Shown: one piece after another, positions 40,777-48,975 of the stretch | How positions within the stretch are numbered: position 1 is the first letter of the stretch | Layout: each line of letters opens with the position of its first letter | Assembly: GCF_041052385.1 (NCBI RefSeq) | Contig: NZ_CP163439.1 | Location: 5,941,001 to 6,005,000, forward strand | Reading direction: 5' to 3' | DNA length: 64,000 bases | Source: Streptomyces sp. R28 | GTDB lineage: Bacteria; Actinomycetota; Actinomycetes; Streptomycetales; Streptomycetaceae | Translations under genes and position numbers: made by a program | Notes under the pieces: model-generated | Seen by the model: the letters and a program-made list of their open reading frames with translations, nothing else | What the model was told of the DNA's origin: nothing | Database searches by the model: none

Positions 40777-41960
40777 ACGAGACCCTCGTAAACCCTCCCC
40801 TGACCCACATCTCCCTGACGGACCACGGCGTCGACCCGGTCAACGGGTTCCTGCCCGGCATCGACCCGCTGCGCCATCTGTCCGGCACCTACGCCGAATG
40901 GGACGACATCGCGGCTCAGCTGCCCAAGTACCTGGTGAGCGGCTGTGCCCGGACGCTCCTGCGGGACGTTCCCCAGTTCGACACGGCCGCGCTGCGGGAC
41001 GGTGCCGAACTGGAACGGGCCATGCTGCTGTTGTCGTACTTCGGGCACGCGTGGATCAACGACACGGAACCGCCCGTCTCCTCGGTGCCCGCGAACATCG
41101 CCGTGCCCTGGGCCGCGGTGGCCGCCCGCCTCGGTCGCCCGCCGATCCTGTCGTACGCGACGCAGCAACTGCACAACTGGCGGCGCCTGGACGACAGCCG
41201 TCCCGTCGAACTGGGCAACATCGCGCGGCTCCAGGACTTCCTGGGCGGCATGGACGACGACTGGTTCGTCCTGGTGCACATCGCGATCGAGGCGGCCGCC
41301 GCACCCGCTCTCACGGCCTGCGTGCGTGCCCAGGACGCCGTGCTCGGCGGCGACGCCGACACGGTGGCCGTGGAGCTGCGGCGGGTCGCGGCGAGCCTCG
41401 CGGCCATGCAGGCGGTGCTGGCCCGCATGCCGGAGCGATGCGATCCGTACGTCTACTACCACCGGGTGCGGCGGTTCCTGTTCGGCTGGAAGAACAACCC
41501 GGCCTTCCCCGAGGGCATCCGCTATGAGGGCGTGGCCGCCTTCGGCGGGCGGCCGCAGTCCTTCAGCGGGGAGACCGGGGCGCAGAGCGCGATCATCCCG
41601 TTCCTGGACACAGTGTTCGGCATCAGCGACGAGGCGGACCCGCTCGCCGACTACATGCTCTCCCTGCGGGACTACGTCCCGCCCGCGCACCGGGCGTTCA
41701 TCGAGCAGGTCGGGCCCCGGGCCGACCTGCGCGGAATGCTGCTGCGCGAGCGTCCGTACGGGGCGGTGGCGGCGTACAACGAGTGCATCGAGGCCATGCA
41801 TGCCTTCCGCAGGCTCCACCTGGACTACGCGGCACGGTACGTGCAGCAGCAGGCGCAGCGCGACGCGTCCAACTCCAACGACGTGGGCACCGGCGGCACT
41901 CCGTTCATGCGGTATCTGCGCCGCCACCTGGACAACATCCTCGACCACATCATCCGCTGA
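40773..41960 (+). CDS. Indoleamine 2,3-dioxygenase-like heme enzyme
   Basis: This 395-aa protein has the IDO family's layout. The heme-ligand motif reads LRDYVPPAHRAFIEQVG (compare MPPAHR in human IDO1), preceded by FSGETGAQSAIIPFLDTVFG for the conserved G-x-S/G-A-Q-S segment. The C-terminal GTGGTPFMRYLRRH matches G-T-G-G-T/S-x-F. Family members bind heme b and oxidise indoles or, in bacterial pathways, other aromatic or N-hydroxylated compounds. No other tryptophan-degradation genes are present, so a dedicated biosynthetic oxidation is likely. Overlap with the MBL gene makes it the last gene of the three-gene operon. Confidence 0.8.
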   Translation: MNETLVNPPLTHISLTDHGVDPVNGFLPGIDPLRHLSGTYAEWDDIAAQLPKYLVSGCARTLLRDVPQFDTAALRDGAELERAMLLLSYFGHAWINDTEPPVSSVPANIAVPWAAVAARLGRPPILSYATQQLHNWRRLDDSRPVELGNIARLQDFLGGMDDDWFVLVHIAIEAAAAPALTACVRAQDAVLGGDADTVAVELRRVAASLAAMQAVLARMPERCDPYVYYHRVRRFLFGWKNNPAFPEGIRYEGVAAFGGRPQSFSGETGAQSAIIPFLDTVFGISDEADPLADYMLSLRDYVPPAHRAFIEQVGPRADLRGMLLRERPYGAVAAYNECIEAMHAFRRLHLDYAARYVQQQAQRDASNSNDVGTGGTPFMRYLRRHLDNILDHIIR

Positions 41961-41983
41961 CCGCCCCCGGCACGTCGTCCGGC

Positions 41984-43006
41984 TCAGGGCTCCAGCCAGC
42001 CCAGCCGGGCGGCGTTGACCCCCGCCTGGAAGCGGCTCTCCGCGTCGAGTCTGCTGATCAGTTCGGCGACCTGGCGGCCCACCGTCCGTTCGGACACCCC
42101 GAGTTTGCGGCTGATCGCCTCGTCGGTCAGTCCGCCGGAGAGCAACTGGAGCACCTGCCGGTGGCGTTCGGTGAGCCCGGGCTCGTCGGACTCCGGCTCG
42201 CGGGGCCCGGGGCCCGCCGTCCTCGGCACCAGCGGGGTGGCGCTGCCCCAGCAGTGGTCGAAGACGTCCTCGAAGATCCCGACCAGCACCTCGCCGCGGA
42301 CCCGTACGGCCGACACCGTCCCGTCGGGCGCCCTGAGCGACTCGGGGAGGGCGACGAAGGCGAGCGTGTGATCGATGACGATCAGCCACATGGGCAGCAG
42401 ATGGGCGGTGCGCACCTGTCCGCCGAGCTCGCCCACACGGCGCAGGTAGTCCATGACATGGGGGACGGCCGCCGCGGAGGCGAGGTGGAGGGTGCGGATC
42501 TCGGTGCCGCGTTCCAGCACGGCCTCGTCCCGCTCCAGCGCGCTGCTCAGCGCCGGCGCCGGCAGCGGCCGGCCGGGGTGCATGGACAGCACGCGGTAGC
42601 GGGCGTGGTGGGTGGCGTCCTCCAGCGCCGCGGTGACCTCGGCCTCGCCGAGCAGGACCTCCAGCTGGGCCTCGGTGACACTGCGGCGGTGGATCGGCTG
42701 AAAAGTGGTCACCAGGCTCTCGACGGAGCGGCGCATGCCTGCCACCTGGTCGAGGACGGACAGCGAGGTGTGCATCGCCTGGCCGACGAGTGTGTGGACC
42801 GCCGACTCGGGGGTCAGCACCGTCCAGCCGCTGGGCGCCGTCCGGGACTCGACGAGCAGGTTCAGGCCCGTCAGTTCCTTCACCGCGGTGTCGAACTGCT
42901 CGTCGGACCAGTCCAGTTCACGGCGCACCTGCTCGGGCAGCCAGTGCGGGTCCCCGGCGATGCGGGCGTACAACTCCTCGGCGACGCTCCTGCGGACATC
43001 AGGCAC
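41984..43006 (-). CDS. LuxR-type transcriptional regulator (minus-strand)
   Basis: The 340-aa product has an N-terminal winged-helix-like segment (ELYARIAGDPHWLPEQVRRE, FDTAVKELTGLNLL), a central domain with coil (ALERDEAVLERGTEIRTLHL, LRRVGELGGQVRTAHLLPMW) and a C-terminal LuxR HTH (LTERHRQVLQLLSGGLTDEA, ISRKLGVSERTVGRQVAELI, SRLDAESRFQAGVNAARLGW). The C-terminal RLDAESRFQAG is shared with the neighbouring plus-strand regulator. TrmB-like N-termini with LuxR HTH are usual cluster-situated regulators in Streptomyces. It is divergent from the other regulator, across 400 bases. Confidence 0.85.
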   Translation of the reverse strand: MPDVRRSVAEELYARIAGDPHWLPEQVRRELDWSDEQFDTAVKELTGLNLLVESRTAPSGWTVLTPESAVHTLVGQAMHTSLSVLDQVAGMRRSVESLVTTFQPIHRRSVTEAQLEVLLGEAEVTAALEDATHHARYRVLSMHPGRPLPAPALSSALERDEAVLERGTEIRTLHLASAAAVPHVMDYLRRVGELGGQVRTAHLLPMWLIVIDHTLAFVALPESLRAPDGTVSAVRVRGEVLVGIFEDVFDHCWGSATPLVPRTAGPGPREPESDEPGLTERHRQVLQLLSGGLTDEAISRKLGVSERTVGRQVAELISRLDAESRFQAGVNAARLGWLEP

Positions 43007-43406
43007 GGCTGTGCACCCCCATTACGACCCATTCGACCCCAAGCGACGTGAGCCGCCGATTCAAGCACGCTTCGGACGGGCTCGCAGTGGTGCACACGGC
43101 TGTCCGAAATCGGATGTCGGGCAGGGGACAAGGCTGGAATCGGACAGGGGCGATGTCCGGCCAATGACCTGCCGCCGCGCAAAGAATGGTGGCTTCCTGT
43201 GGGCTGCGAGTCGATTTTTTCCCGCTTTTCCCTGCCGGACTCTGGTGTTTTTCTCGCGGTCCCCTCGGTTATGTCCGCGCGAGGGCATTGTGCGGTGGCG
43301 CGTCCACCTGTCGGACGACGCCTTAACAGGATCTTCACCAGCCCCTTATCGTCCTGGGGACCGGTTGCTGCAGCGCAGCAAGTTGCCAGGGGGAGAGAGG
43401 GCGCAG
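43007..43406. other. Divergent intergenic region between the two regulators
   Basis: No gene is seen in these 400 bases. The sequence GCAGCAAGTTGCCAGG at about 43375-43390, close to the plus-strand start, resembles half of the palindromes at 44515 and 52732 (CAAGTTGCCA), hinting at autoregulation. The region is slightly AT-richer than average, consistent with two promoters. Confidence 0.4.
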
Positions 43407-44417
43407 GTGAAGACACTTACGGATGTTCCGGGGGATTTCCTGGACAGCGGGCTTCTGCGGCGGGTGTACGAGTTCATGCTCGACGCCACTCGTTGTGACG
43501 GGGTCGCGCTGGACGTCGAGGTGGCGGCCGCCCAACTGGGGATCTGCGAGGGTGACGTCCGCGAGGCGCTGGCCGAACTGTCCGCGCTGGGGCTGCTGCT
43601 GAACCGCCCGGGGAGCGGGTTCGTCGCGGTGTCGCCCGACGAGGCGACCACCCGGGTGCTCCTCCCCCTGGAGTCCGAACTGCGCGCCCGGCGCGCCCGT
43701 GTGGAGGAGATCCGGCGGCGGCTCGTGTCGTTCACACCGGTCTTCGACGCCAGCCTGCTGGCGCGCGAGAACCGGCGGCAGATCGAGCTCATAGACAACC
43801 TCGACGACGTGCGCGCGGCCATAGCCGACCTGTCGGCCAAGAGCCGCAAGGAGATCCTCACGGCGCAGCCGGGTGGCGGCCGCCGCGAGGACGTGCTGGT
43901 GGAGGCCGCGCCGCGGGACTACGACACCCTGCGCAGGGGCGTGGAGATGCGGATCCTCTACCAGCACACCGCCCGCTCCAGCCGCGGCACCCAGTCCTAT
44001 GTGGAGCAGGTGAGCCGCCTCGGTGCCCAAGTGCGCACCCTGGACGACCAGTTCATGCGCTTTCTGATCTTCGACCGGGAGTGCGCGATGTTCGCGACGC
44101 CGGGCAATCCGAACAGGGCTGTGGTGATCCGCAACCCGCATGTCGTGTCGTTCATGGTGGAGGCCTATGAGCGGCTGTGGCTGACGGCGGAGCCCTTCGA
44201 GGCCGAGGGCGACTCCCAGCCGGAGATCATGGACGACCTCAAGGACGCCATCGTCCGGCTGCTCACGGCCGGTATGACGGACGCGGCCGTGGCCCGCCGA
44301 CTGGGCATGTCCGTGCGCACCTGCCGCCGCCATGTCGCCGAGATCATGACGGCTCTCGACGCCGAGAGCCGCTTCCAGGCCGGCTATCTGCTCGCCCTTC
44401 AGGAGCGCTCCGAGTGA
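43407..44417 (+). CDS. LuxR-type transcriptional regulator (plus-strand)
   Basis: This 336-aa protein has a winged-helix-like N-terminus (LDVEVAAAQLGICEGDVREA, LAELSALGLLLNRPGSGFVA), a middle domain with RRRLVSFTPVFDASLLAREN and RGVEMRILYQHTARSSRGTQ, and a C-terminal HTH (AIVRLLTAGMTDAAVARRLG, MSVRTCRRHVAEIMTALDAE, SRFQAG). It is a paralogue in architecture of the minus-strand regulator. GTG 43407 has the GGGGGAGAGAGG leader upstream. Lying just before the palindrome at 44515, it is the best candidate to control the part B and C operons. Confidence 0.82.
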   Translation: MKTLTDVPGDFLDSGLLRRVYEFMLDATRCDGVALDVEVAAAQLGICEGDVREALAELSALGLLLNRPGSGFVAVSPDEATTRVLLPLESELRARRARVEEIRRRLVSFTPVFDASLLARENRRQIELIDNLDDVRAAIADLSAKSRKEILTAQPGGGRREDVLVEAAPRDYDTLRRGVEMRILYQHTARSSRGTQSYVEQVSRLGAQVRTLDDQFMRFLIFDRECAMFATPGNPNRAVVIRNPHVVSFMVEAYERLWLTAEPFEAEGDSQPEIMDDLKDAIVRLLTAGMTDAAVARRLGMSVRTCRRHVAEIMTALDAESRFQAGYLLALQERSE

Positions 44418-44514
44418 TCCCGGCGACGCGCCGGCTCTGAGGGCCCGGCAGCCCCTTGCTTTCGCAGCCCGATTGATCCACCGCTTGCGATGAATGCCCG
44501 TTTTCTCCCGTTGG

Positions 44515-44541
44515 GCATCAAGTTGCCATGCAGCTTGATGC
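44515..44541. promoter_or_regulatory. Palindromic operator-like site 1
   Basis: GCATCAAGTTGC, CAT, GCAGCTTGATGC: 12-base arms with one wobble pair around a 3-nt spacer, 163 bases before the peptide gene. The core ATCAAG(C/T)TGC-CAN-GCAGCTTGAT recurs at 52732-52770 ahead of the second operon, so it is a likely binding site of a cluster-specific dimeric regulator. Confidence 0.7.
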
Positions 44542-44677
44542 TCCACCTTTTCTCCACCATCCGGCCCGCCGCCCTGGCACTTTGATGACAGATCGGTTCG
44601 CGGTCCGCAGCGGGGTGCGGCGGAATTCGCGAGAACCGGAAACAAGGCGCGGCAACGGAATGAGTGAGGGCAGGAAA

Positions 44678-44821
44678 GTGAATCGCTTCGGCAGAGCGAC
44701 TGTTTCGGGAATCGCGATCGTCATGGCTGTTCTGAGTGGCGCGGGAGTCATCGCGGCCCAGCAGCACGAAACCGTTGTGAGCGCGACCACCGCCCCGACC
44801 GGCGACACCGGCTGGGGTTAA
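44678..44821 (+). CDS. 47-aa exported peptide ending DTGWG
   Basis: The product has a short basic start (VNRFGRATVSG), one hydrophobic segment (IAIVMAVLSGAGVIAA) and a 20-residue C-terminal part QQHETVVSATTAPTGDTGWG. It resembles a signal peptide plus a small mature peptide, with a plausible signal-peptidase site after VIAA. GTG 44678 has GAGGG seven bases upstream; ATG 44660 would add six residues. The stop is only five bases before the AMP-ligase start, so the two are likely co-translated. I recall similar tails in small Streptomyces peptides but cannot name a family. It could be a signalling peptide, a precursor peptide or a leader. Confidence 0.55.
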   Translation: MNRFGRATVSGIAIVMAVLSGAGVIAAQQHETVVSATTAPTGDTGWG

Positions 44822-44826
44822 GTCTC

Positions 44827-46428
44827 GTGTCGTCGTCGATCAATGATCTGTACAAGAGTCTGACGGAGCATCCCGAACGCCGGATGCGATTCATGTCCGT
44901 CGCCGGAAAACTGGTCAGCAAGAACTTCTCGGAAGTCCACGAAGACGTCCTGGAACTCATGGCCGAGTTGCGGGAATCGGGAATCGAGCCCGGCGACCTG
45001 GTGGGGATCACCGGCCCGAATTCCTACGAGTGGGTCCTCGCCGACCTGGCCCTGCTGGGCCTGGGCGCCATCCCGGTGGCGCTGCCGCTGGAACAGCGGA
45101 CCAGTGCCGCGGCGGTGGACGAACTCGCCGGGAAATACGGGCTCTCGGCGGTCCTCACGACCCAGCCGCTCGCGTCGGAGACCGGACTGCCGGACGGCAT
45201 CGCGGTCCTCGGGCAGGGCCCGCTGAAGCTCGTCCCGAGAGATGTCCCGCGCGGCGGTCGGCAGCCGCTGTCCGAGGACGTCTTCTCCATCGCCTTCTCG
45301 TCCGGGACCTCAGGCAGCAAGAAGGGCCTGCTGATGTCCGCGAAGGGGGTCGAGAACACCATGCGGACATCCGCGGAGGCATGGCGGCTCACCAGCAACG
45401 ACGATGTGCTGATCGTCATGCCGTTCTCCAACTTCCAGCAGCGGTACCTGCTCTACACGGCGGTCAGGTACGGCACCGACGTGACGGTCGTCGCGCCCGA
45501 GCGCATGTTCCAGAAGCTCAGGGAGTTCGAGCCGACGATCGTCCTCGGGCCGCCCTCCTTCTTCGAGGCCGCCGCCAACCGGGTCGGCTCCGCCGGCCTG
45601 CGCGAGAGGCTTCCGTATCTCCTCGCGACGGCCCTGCACACGCTTGCCCCCGGCGGGGCGAGCCGTCGGCTGCGGGCGCGGTTGGGCCACAAGTGGCTCG
45701 GCATGTACGGCTCGCGGGCGCGGCTGATGCTCACCGGCTCGGCTCCGGTGCCGCCGCGCACCGTGCGGCTGTTCCAGCGGCTCGGCGCACCGCTCTTCGA
45801 GGTCTACGGGAGCACCGAGATCGGCTGGATCGCCTTCAACCTCCCGGGGCGGCACAGAACCGGCAGCGCCGGCCGCCCGGTGGACCGCATCCATGTGGAC
45901 GTCGCCGACGACGGCGAGGTCACCGTCCGCACCCGGTATCCGCAGTGCCTCGGCTATGTGTTCGAGGGGGTGGAGACGCAGGACGCGGTCTTCCTGGGCG
46001 GCGACCGGATCGCCACCGGCGACCTCGGGGAGTTCGACCGGGCGGGATTCCTGCGGCTCAGGGGCCGCAAGAAGAACGTCATCATCACGCGCAGCGGGGT
46101 CAAGATCAACCCCGAGGAACTCGAACTGGGCGTGGAGAAGGCCTGCCCCGGCACCCGCGCCATGGTCGCCTCGCCGGGCGGGGGCGGGCTGTTGACCTGC
46201 GTGGTCTGGCTCGACGACGAGCAGTCCGCCGAGTACGTGGCGCAGGTCGAGGCGTACCTGGACGAGGCGAACAAGAAGCGGGAATCCGCCTACAGGATTT
46301 CGGAGACCGTCTTCCGGCCGGCGGCCGAGCTGACGGTCGAGGAAGGCCTGCTGACGAGAAATCTCAAGATCGACCGAAACGCGGTCATGCGAAGGGTCTT
46401 CGCCGATCGGACCGGAGTGGGACGTTGA
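44827..46428 (+). CDS. AMP-dependent acid-CoA/carrier ligase (stand-alone adenylation enzyme)
   Basis: The 533-aa protein is an ANL-family ligase. Motifs in order: IAFSSGTSGSKKGLLMS (A3), YGSTEIGWIAFNLPGR (A5), TGDLGEFDRAGFLRLRGRKK (A7/A8), VIITRSGVKINPEELELG and the catalytic Lys in LLTRNLKIDRNAV (A10). It should activate a carboxylic acid as acyl-adenylate and pass it to the carrier protein encoded next, whose start codon overlaps this stop. GTG start, with GGGG before it. The acid cannot be predicted from these motifs; the fold is of the acyl-CoA ligase type more than an amino-acid A domain. Confidence 0.88.
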   Translation: MSSSINDLYKSLTEHPERRMRFMSVAGKLVSKNFSEVHEDVLELMAELRESGIEPGDLVGITGPNSYEWVLADLALLGLGAIPVALPLEQRTSAAAVDELAGKYGLSAVLTTQPLASETGLPDGIAVLGQGPLKLVPRDVPRGGRQPLSEDVFSIAFSSGTSGSKKGLLMSAKGVENTMRTSAEAWRLTSNDDVLIVMPFSNFQQRYLLYTAVRYGTDVTVVAPERMFQKLREFEPTIVLGPPSFFEAAANRVGSAGLRERLPYLLATALHTLAPGGASRRLRARLGHKWLGMYGSRARLMLTGSAPVPPRTVRLFQRLGAPLFEVYGSTEIGWIAFNLPGRHRTGSAGRPVDRIHVDVADDGEVTVRTRYPQCLGYVFEGVETQDAVFLGGDRIATGDLGEFDRAGFLRLRGRKKNVIITRSGVKINPEELELGVEKACPGTRAMVASPGGGGLLTCVVWLDDEQSAEYVAQVEAYLDEANKKRESAYRISETVFRPAAELTVEEGLLTRNLKIDRNAVMRRVFADRTGVGR

Positions 46429-46676
46429 ACACGAGTCAAGTGAGCGACGAAGAGATCTGCACGATCATCGCGAGCGTCATCCCGAAGAAAGCGGCCAAGG
46501 GCGGAATCCGCCCCGACATGAGCCTGAGAGGCGATCTGGGAGTCGACTCCCTCGCGTTGATGAGCATCGTCTTCGTCCTGGAGGAGAACACCGGCATCGA
46601 CGCCTTCGGTCAGGTCGACAGATTCGTCGCCGCCGAATTCGTCTCGGACATCATCGACATCGTCCGGCAGGGCTGA
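46425..46676 (+). CDS. Acyl/peptidyl carrier protein 1
   Basis: The 83-aa protein has the phosphopantetheine site LGVDSLALMS (Ser42) in a four-helix carrier fold (DEEICTIIASVIPKKAAKGG, IVFVLEENTGIDAF). TTG 46425 is chosen as start: it overlaps the ligase TGA and has GGAG with proper spacing; GTG 46440 is an alternative. It should receive the acyl group from the AMP ligase and present it to tailoring enzymes such as the SyrB2-like oxygenase. Confidence 0.88.
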   Translation: MNTSQVSDEEICTIIASVIPKKAAKGGIRPDMSLRGDLGVDSLALMSIVFVLEENTGIDAFGQVDRFVAAEFVSDIIDIVRQG

Positions 46677-46688
46677 GGGGCGCGTGGC

Positions 46689-47639
46689 ATGAACGAGACA
46701 CAGACGATCATCGACTTCCACACCCACATCGCCTCCGAGATGTGCTTTCCGAGGTCGTTCCAGGACGGCGTCGTCGACAACATGACGGTGGCGCTGGCGG
46801 GCAAGGGCCTGCCGGTGTCCCGGGCGAACGTCGCGCGTATGCACGCGGGCACGCTGACCGACCCGCTCTGCGACGAGCTGGTCAAGCAGATGGACGAGGC
46901 GGGCATCTCCGAATCCGTCCTGCTGCTGCCCGACTTCACCTACGCGCTCAAGGACAGCACCCACACCATCGAGGAGCTCATCGACCACCACAAGGCCGTC
47001 GTGGAGCGCCATCCCGGCCGGTTCCGGGTACTGGTGGGCGTCGACCCGCGGTGGGGCGACGACGGTCTCGCGCTGTTCGAGAAGGCCATCGTCGACTACA
47101 AGTTCGACGGCATGAAGCTGTACCCGCCGTGCGGATACAAGCTCTCGGACGACCTGCTGTACCCGTACTACGAGATCTGCGCGCAGTACTCGCTCCCCGT
47201 GCTGTCGCACATCGGGGCCACCTCACCGGTCCTCGACTTCGAGATCGCCCAGCCGATCTACGTCGACAGGGCGGCCAAGGACTTTCCCGGCATCGACTTC
47301 GTCCTGGCGCACGGCAGCGTCCACTACCCCGACGAGGTCGCGATGCTGTGCAACAACCGTCCCAACATCTATGTGGACGTCAGCGGTTACGAGGCCTTCG
47401 GTACCGCGGCGCTCAACACGCTGTTCCGCCGCGGCATCAACCACAAGATCCTCTTCGGCACCGACTGGCCGGTGTTCCGGCTCCAGGGACGCCAGGTGAG
47501 CCTGGTCGAGAAGCTGGAGAAGGAAGGGGCCTTCCCGGAGTCGATGACCGACGCCGACCGGGACCTCTTCTTCCACAAGAACGCGGCCCGGCTGCTCGGC
47601 AAGAACAAGCTGAAGTCCTCCGCGCCGGCCGCCGCGTGA
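46689..47639 (+). CDS. Amidohydrolase-family enzyme (amidohydrolase 2 type)
   Basis: This 316-aa protein is a TIM-barrel metal enzyme: IIDFHTHIASEM (first metal His pair), KAIVDYKFDGMKLYPPCGYK, VLSHIGA, FVLAHGSVHYPDEVAML and the catalytic Asp in ILFGTDWPVFRL. The group includes ACMSD/2-hydroxy-acid-type decarboxylases and lactone or amide hydrolases. In this cluster it may decarboxylate or hydrolyse an intermediate or remove a product from the carrier; it cannot be decided. It lies 12 bases after carrier protein 1, in the same operon. Confidence 0.8.
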   Translation: MNETQTIIDFHTHIASEMCFPRSFQDGVVDNMTVALAGKGLPVSRANVARMHAGTLTDPLCDELVKQMDEAGISESVLLLPDFTYALKDSTHTIEELIDHHKAVVERHPGRFRVLVGVDPRWGDDGLALFEKAIVDYKFDGMKLYPPCGYKLSDDLLYPYYEICAQYSLPVLSHIGATSPVLDFEIAQPIYVDRAAKDFPGIDFVLAHGSVHYPDEVAMLCNNRPNIYVDVSGYEAFGTAALNTLFRRGINHKILFGTDWPVFRLQGRQVSLVEKLEKEGAFPESMTDADRDLFFHKNAARLLGKNKLKSSAPAAA

Positions 47640-47702
47640 CCCCCTCCACCACCCCGCTCCACCACCGCTTCATTCCTTTCCCGGTTACAGAAGGGCAGCG
47701 AC

Positions 47703-48629
47703 GTGTCTGAAAGCGCCACCGAGACCCAGTTCCTCGGCCTGACCGACGAGCAGATCGAGTTCTTCCAGGAGAACGGCTTCGTCGGCCCGTTCGACCTCTA
47801 CGCCGAGGAAGAGGCTCCACTGCTGTGGAACCAGGCCATGATCGAGATGGTCACCTCGCAGAACAAGCCGCACAACTCGACGGTCATCAACTACGACCGC
47901 CACCTGGACTGCGACACGCTGTCCGCGCACATCAGCCGACCGGAGATCGTGCACAAGCTGCGCAGCCTCATCGGCGACGACATCCTGTGCTGGAAGTCCA
48001 ACATCTTCAAGAAGGCGCCGGGCGACGCCGGCACCGGCTGGCACCAGGTCGAGACCTTCGTGGTCGGCGATACCACCACGGACGCGACTCCCTCCCTGAA
48101 GTACACGGAGGAGGGCGAGATGTACACGCAGGAACTCACCGTGTGGACCGCGTTCTCCCCGGCCGGCAAGGAGAACGGCTGCCTGCGCTACATCCCCGGC
48201 AGCCACAAGAAGTGGTACTACGACGAGTCCAAGCAGCTCACCTACGACGTGGAGAGCAAGTCCCACGACTTCTTCGGCTACGACTACTCCGAGCTCCAGC
48301 TCGACAAGGACTGGAACCCGGACGACGAAGAAGTCTTCGAGATGGAGATGAAGCCCGGCCAGTTCGTCATCTTCCTGGCCAAGTGCATCCACGGCTCCCT
48401 GCCCAACGTCAGCGACATCACCCGCCTCGGCTACGCCTCGCGCTATGTCGCGCCGTCGGTGAAGGTCTACGAGAACGTGGACAGCCTGAGCGAGTTCGGC
48501 GACACGATCAGCCTCGACTACCACGGCAGCGTTCTGGTCTCCGGCGAGGACAAGTACGGCCACAACCGTATCCACGACAAGAACCTGAACGGCGTCCCCT
48601 TCAAGAAGGTCGAGACCGATGAGCGCTGA
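47703..48629 (+). CDS. SyrB2-like non-heme iron halogenase/oxygenase with Val at the Ala118 position
   Basis: The 308-aa protein aligns closely by eye with SyrB2, the carrier-protein-dependent threonyl chlorinase: GPFDLY, GWHQVETF (SyrB2 WHQADTF), GCLRYIPGSHKKWYYDESKQ, GYDYSELQLDKDW, MKPGQFVIF and IHGSLPN with LGYASRYVAPS. The iron ligands are His114 and His230; the 2OG Arg is Arg247. Residue 116, Asp/Glu in hydroxylases and Ala or Gly in known halogenases, is Val here, so the third protein carboxylate is missing but the pocket for halide is smaller. It probably acts on an acyl group on carrier protein 1 or 2. Its 3' end overlaps the carrier 2 gene. Confidence 0.85.
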   Translation: MSESATETQFLGLTDEQIEFFQENGFVGPFDLYAEEEAPLLWNQAMIEMVTSQNKPHNSTVINYDRHLDCDTLSAHISRPEIVHKLRSLIGDDILCWKSNIFKKAPGDAGTGWHQVETFVVGDTTTDATPSLKYTEEGEMYTQELTVWTAFSPAGKENGCLRYIPGSHKKWYYDESKQLTYDVESKSHDFFGYDYSELQLDKDWNPDDEEVFEMEMKPGQFVIFLAKCIHGSLPNVSDITRLGYASRYVAPSVKVYENVDSLSEFGDTISLDYHGSVLVSGEDKYGHNRIHDKNLNGVPFKKVETDER

Positions 48630-48897
48630 CGACTACCGCACGAAGTTCGCGGACTTCCTCCAGACCCAGCCCATGACCCAGGGCATCACGCACGAGGACG
48701 TCGCCAGGGCCACCACCCGGGACGAACTGGGCATCAGCTCCCTGAACATCATTCTCGTCCTGGTGAACTACATCAAGGAGCGGGCGAACGACAGCGTGCA
48801 GCTCCGGCCCGAATGGGTGTCCAGGCTGGGTGACGTCGAGGGCATCGTCTCTGTCATCCGCGAGATCGACGAGAGCGCCCTCGCCGCGGCGCAGTGA
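48619..48897 (+). CDS. Acyl/peptidyl carrier protein 2
   Basis: The 92-aa protein has the prosthetic-group site LGISSLNIILVLVN (Ser41) with a carrier-protein helix pattern (YRTKFADFLQ, RDELGISSLNIILVLVNYIK, DVEGIVSVIREIDESAL). It overlaps the SyrB2-like gene by 11 bases, a coupling that suggests enzyme and carrier act together. It is more divergent from typical ACPs than carrier 1. Confidence 0.82.
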   Translation: MSADDYRTKFADFLQTQPMTQGITHEDVARATTRDELGISSLNIILVLVNYIKERANDSVQLRPEWVSRLGDVEGIVSVIREIDESALAAAQ

Positions 48898-48975
48898 TGC
48901 CCGTCGCACCGTGCTCCCCCACCCGGCGGCCGTCCCCCTCGGCCGCAGGGTGCGGGCCGACGGAAACGGAAGACA

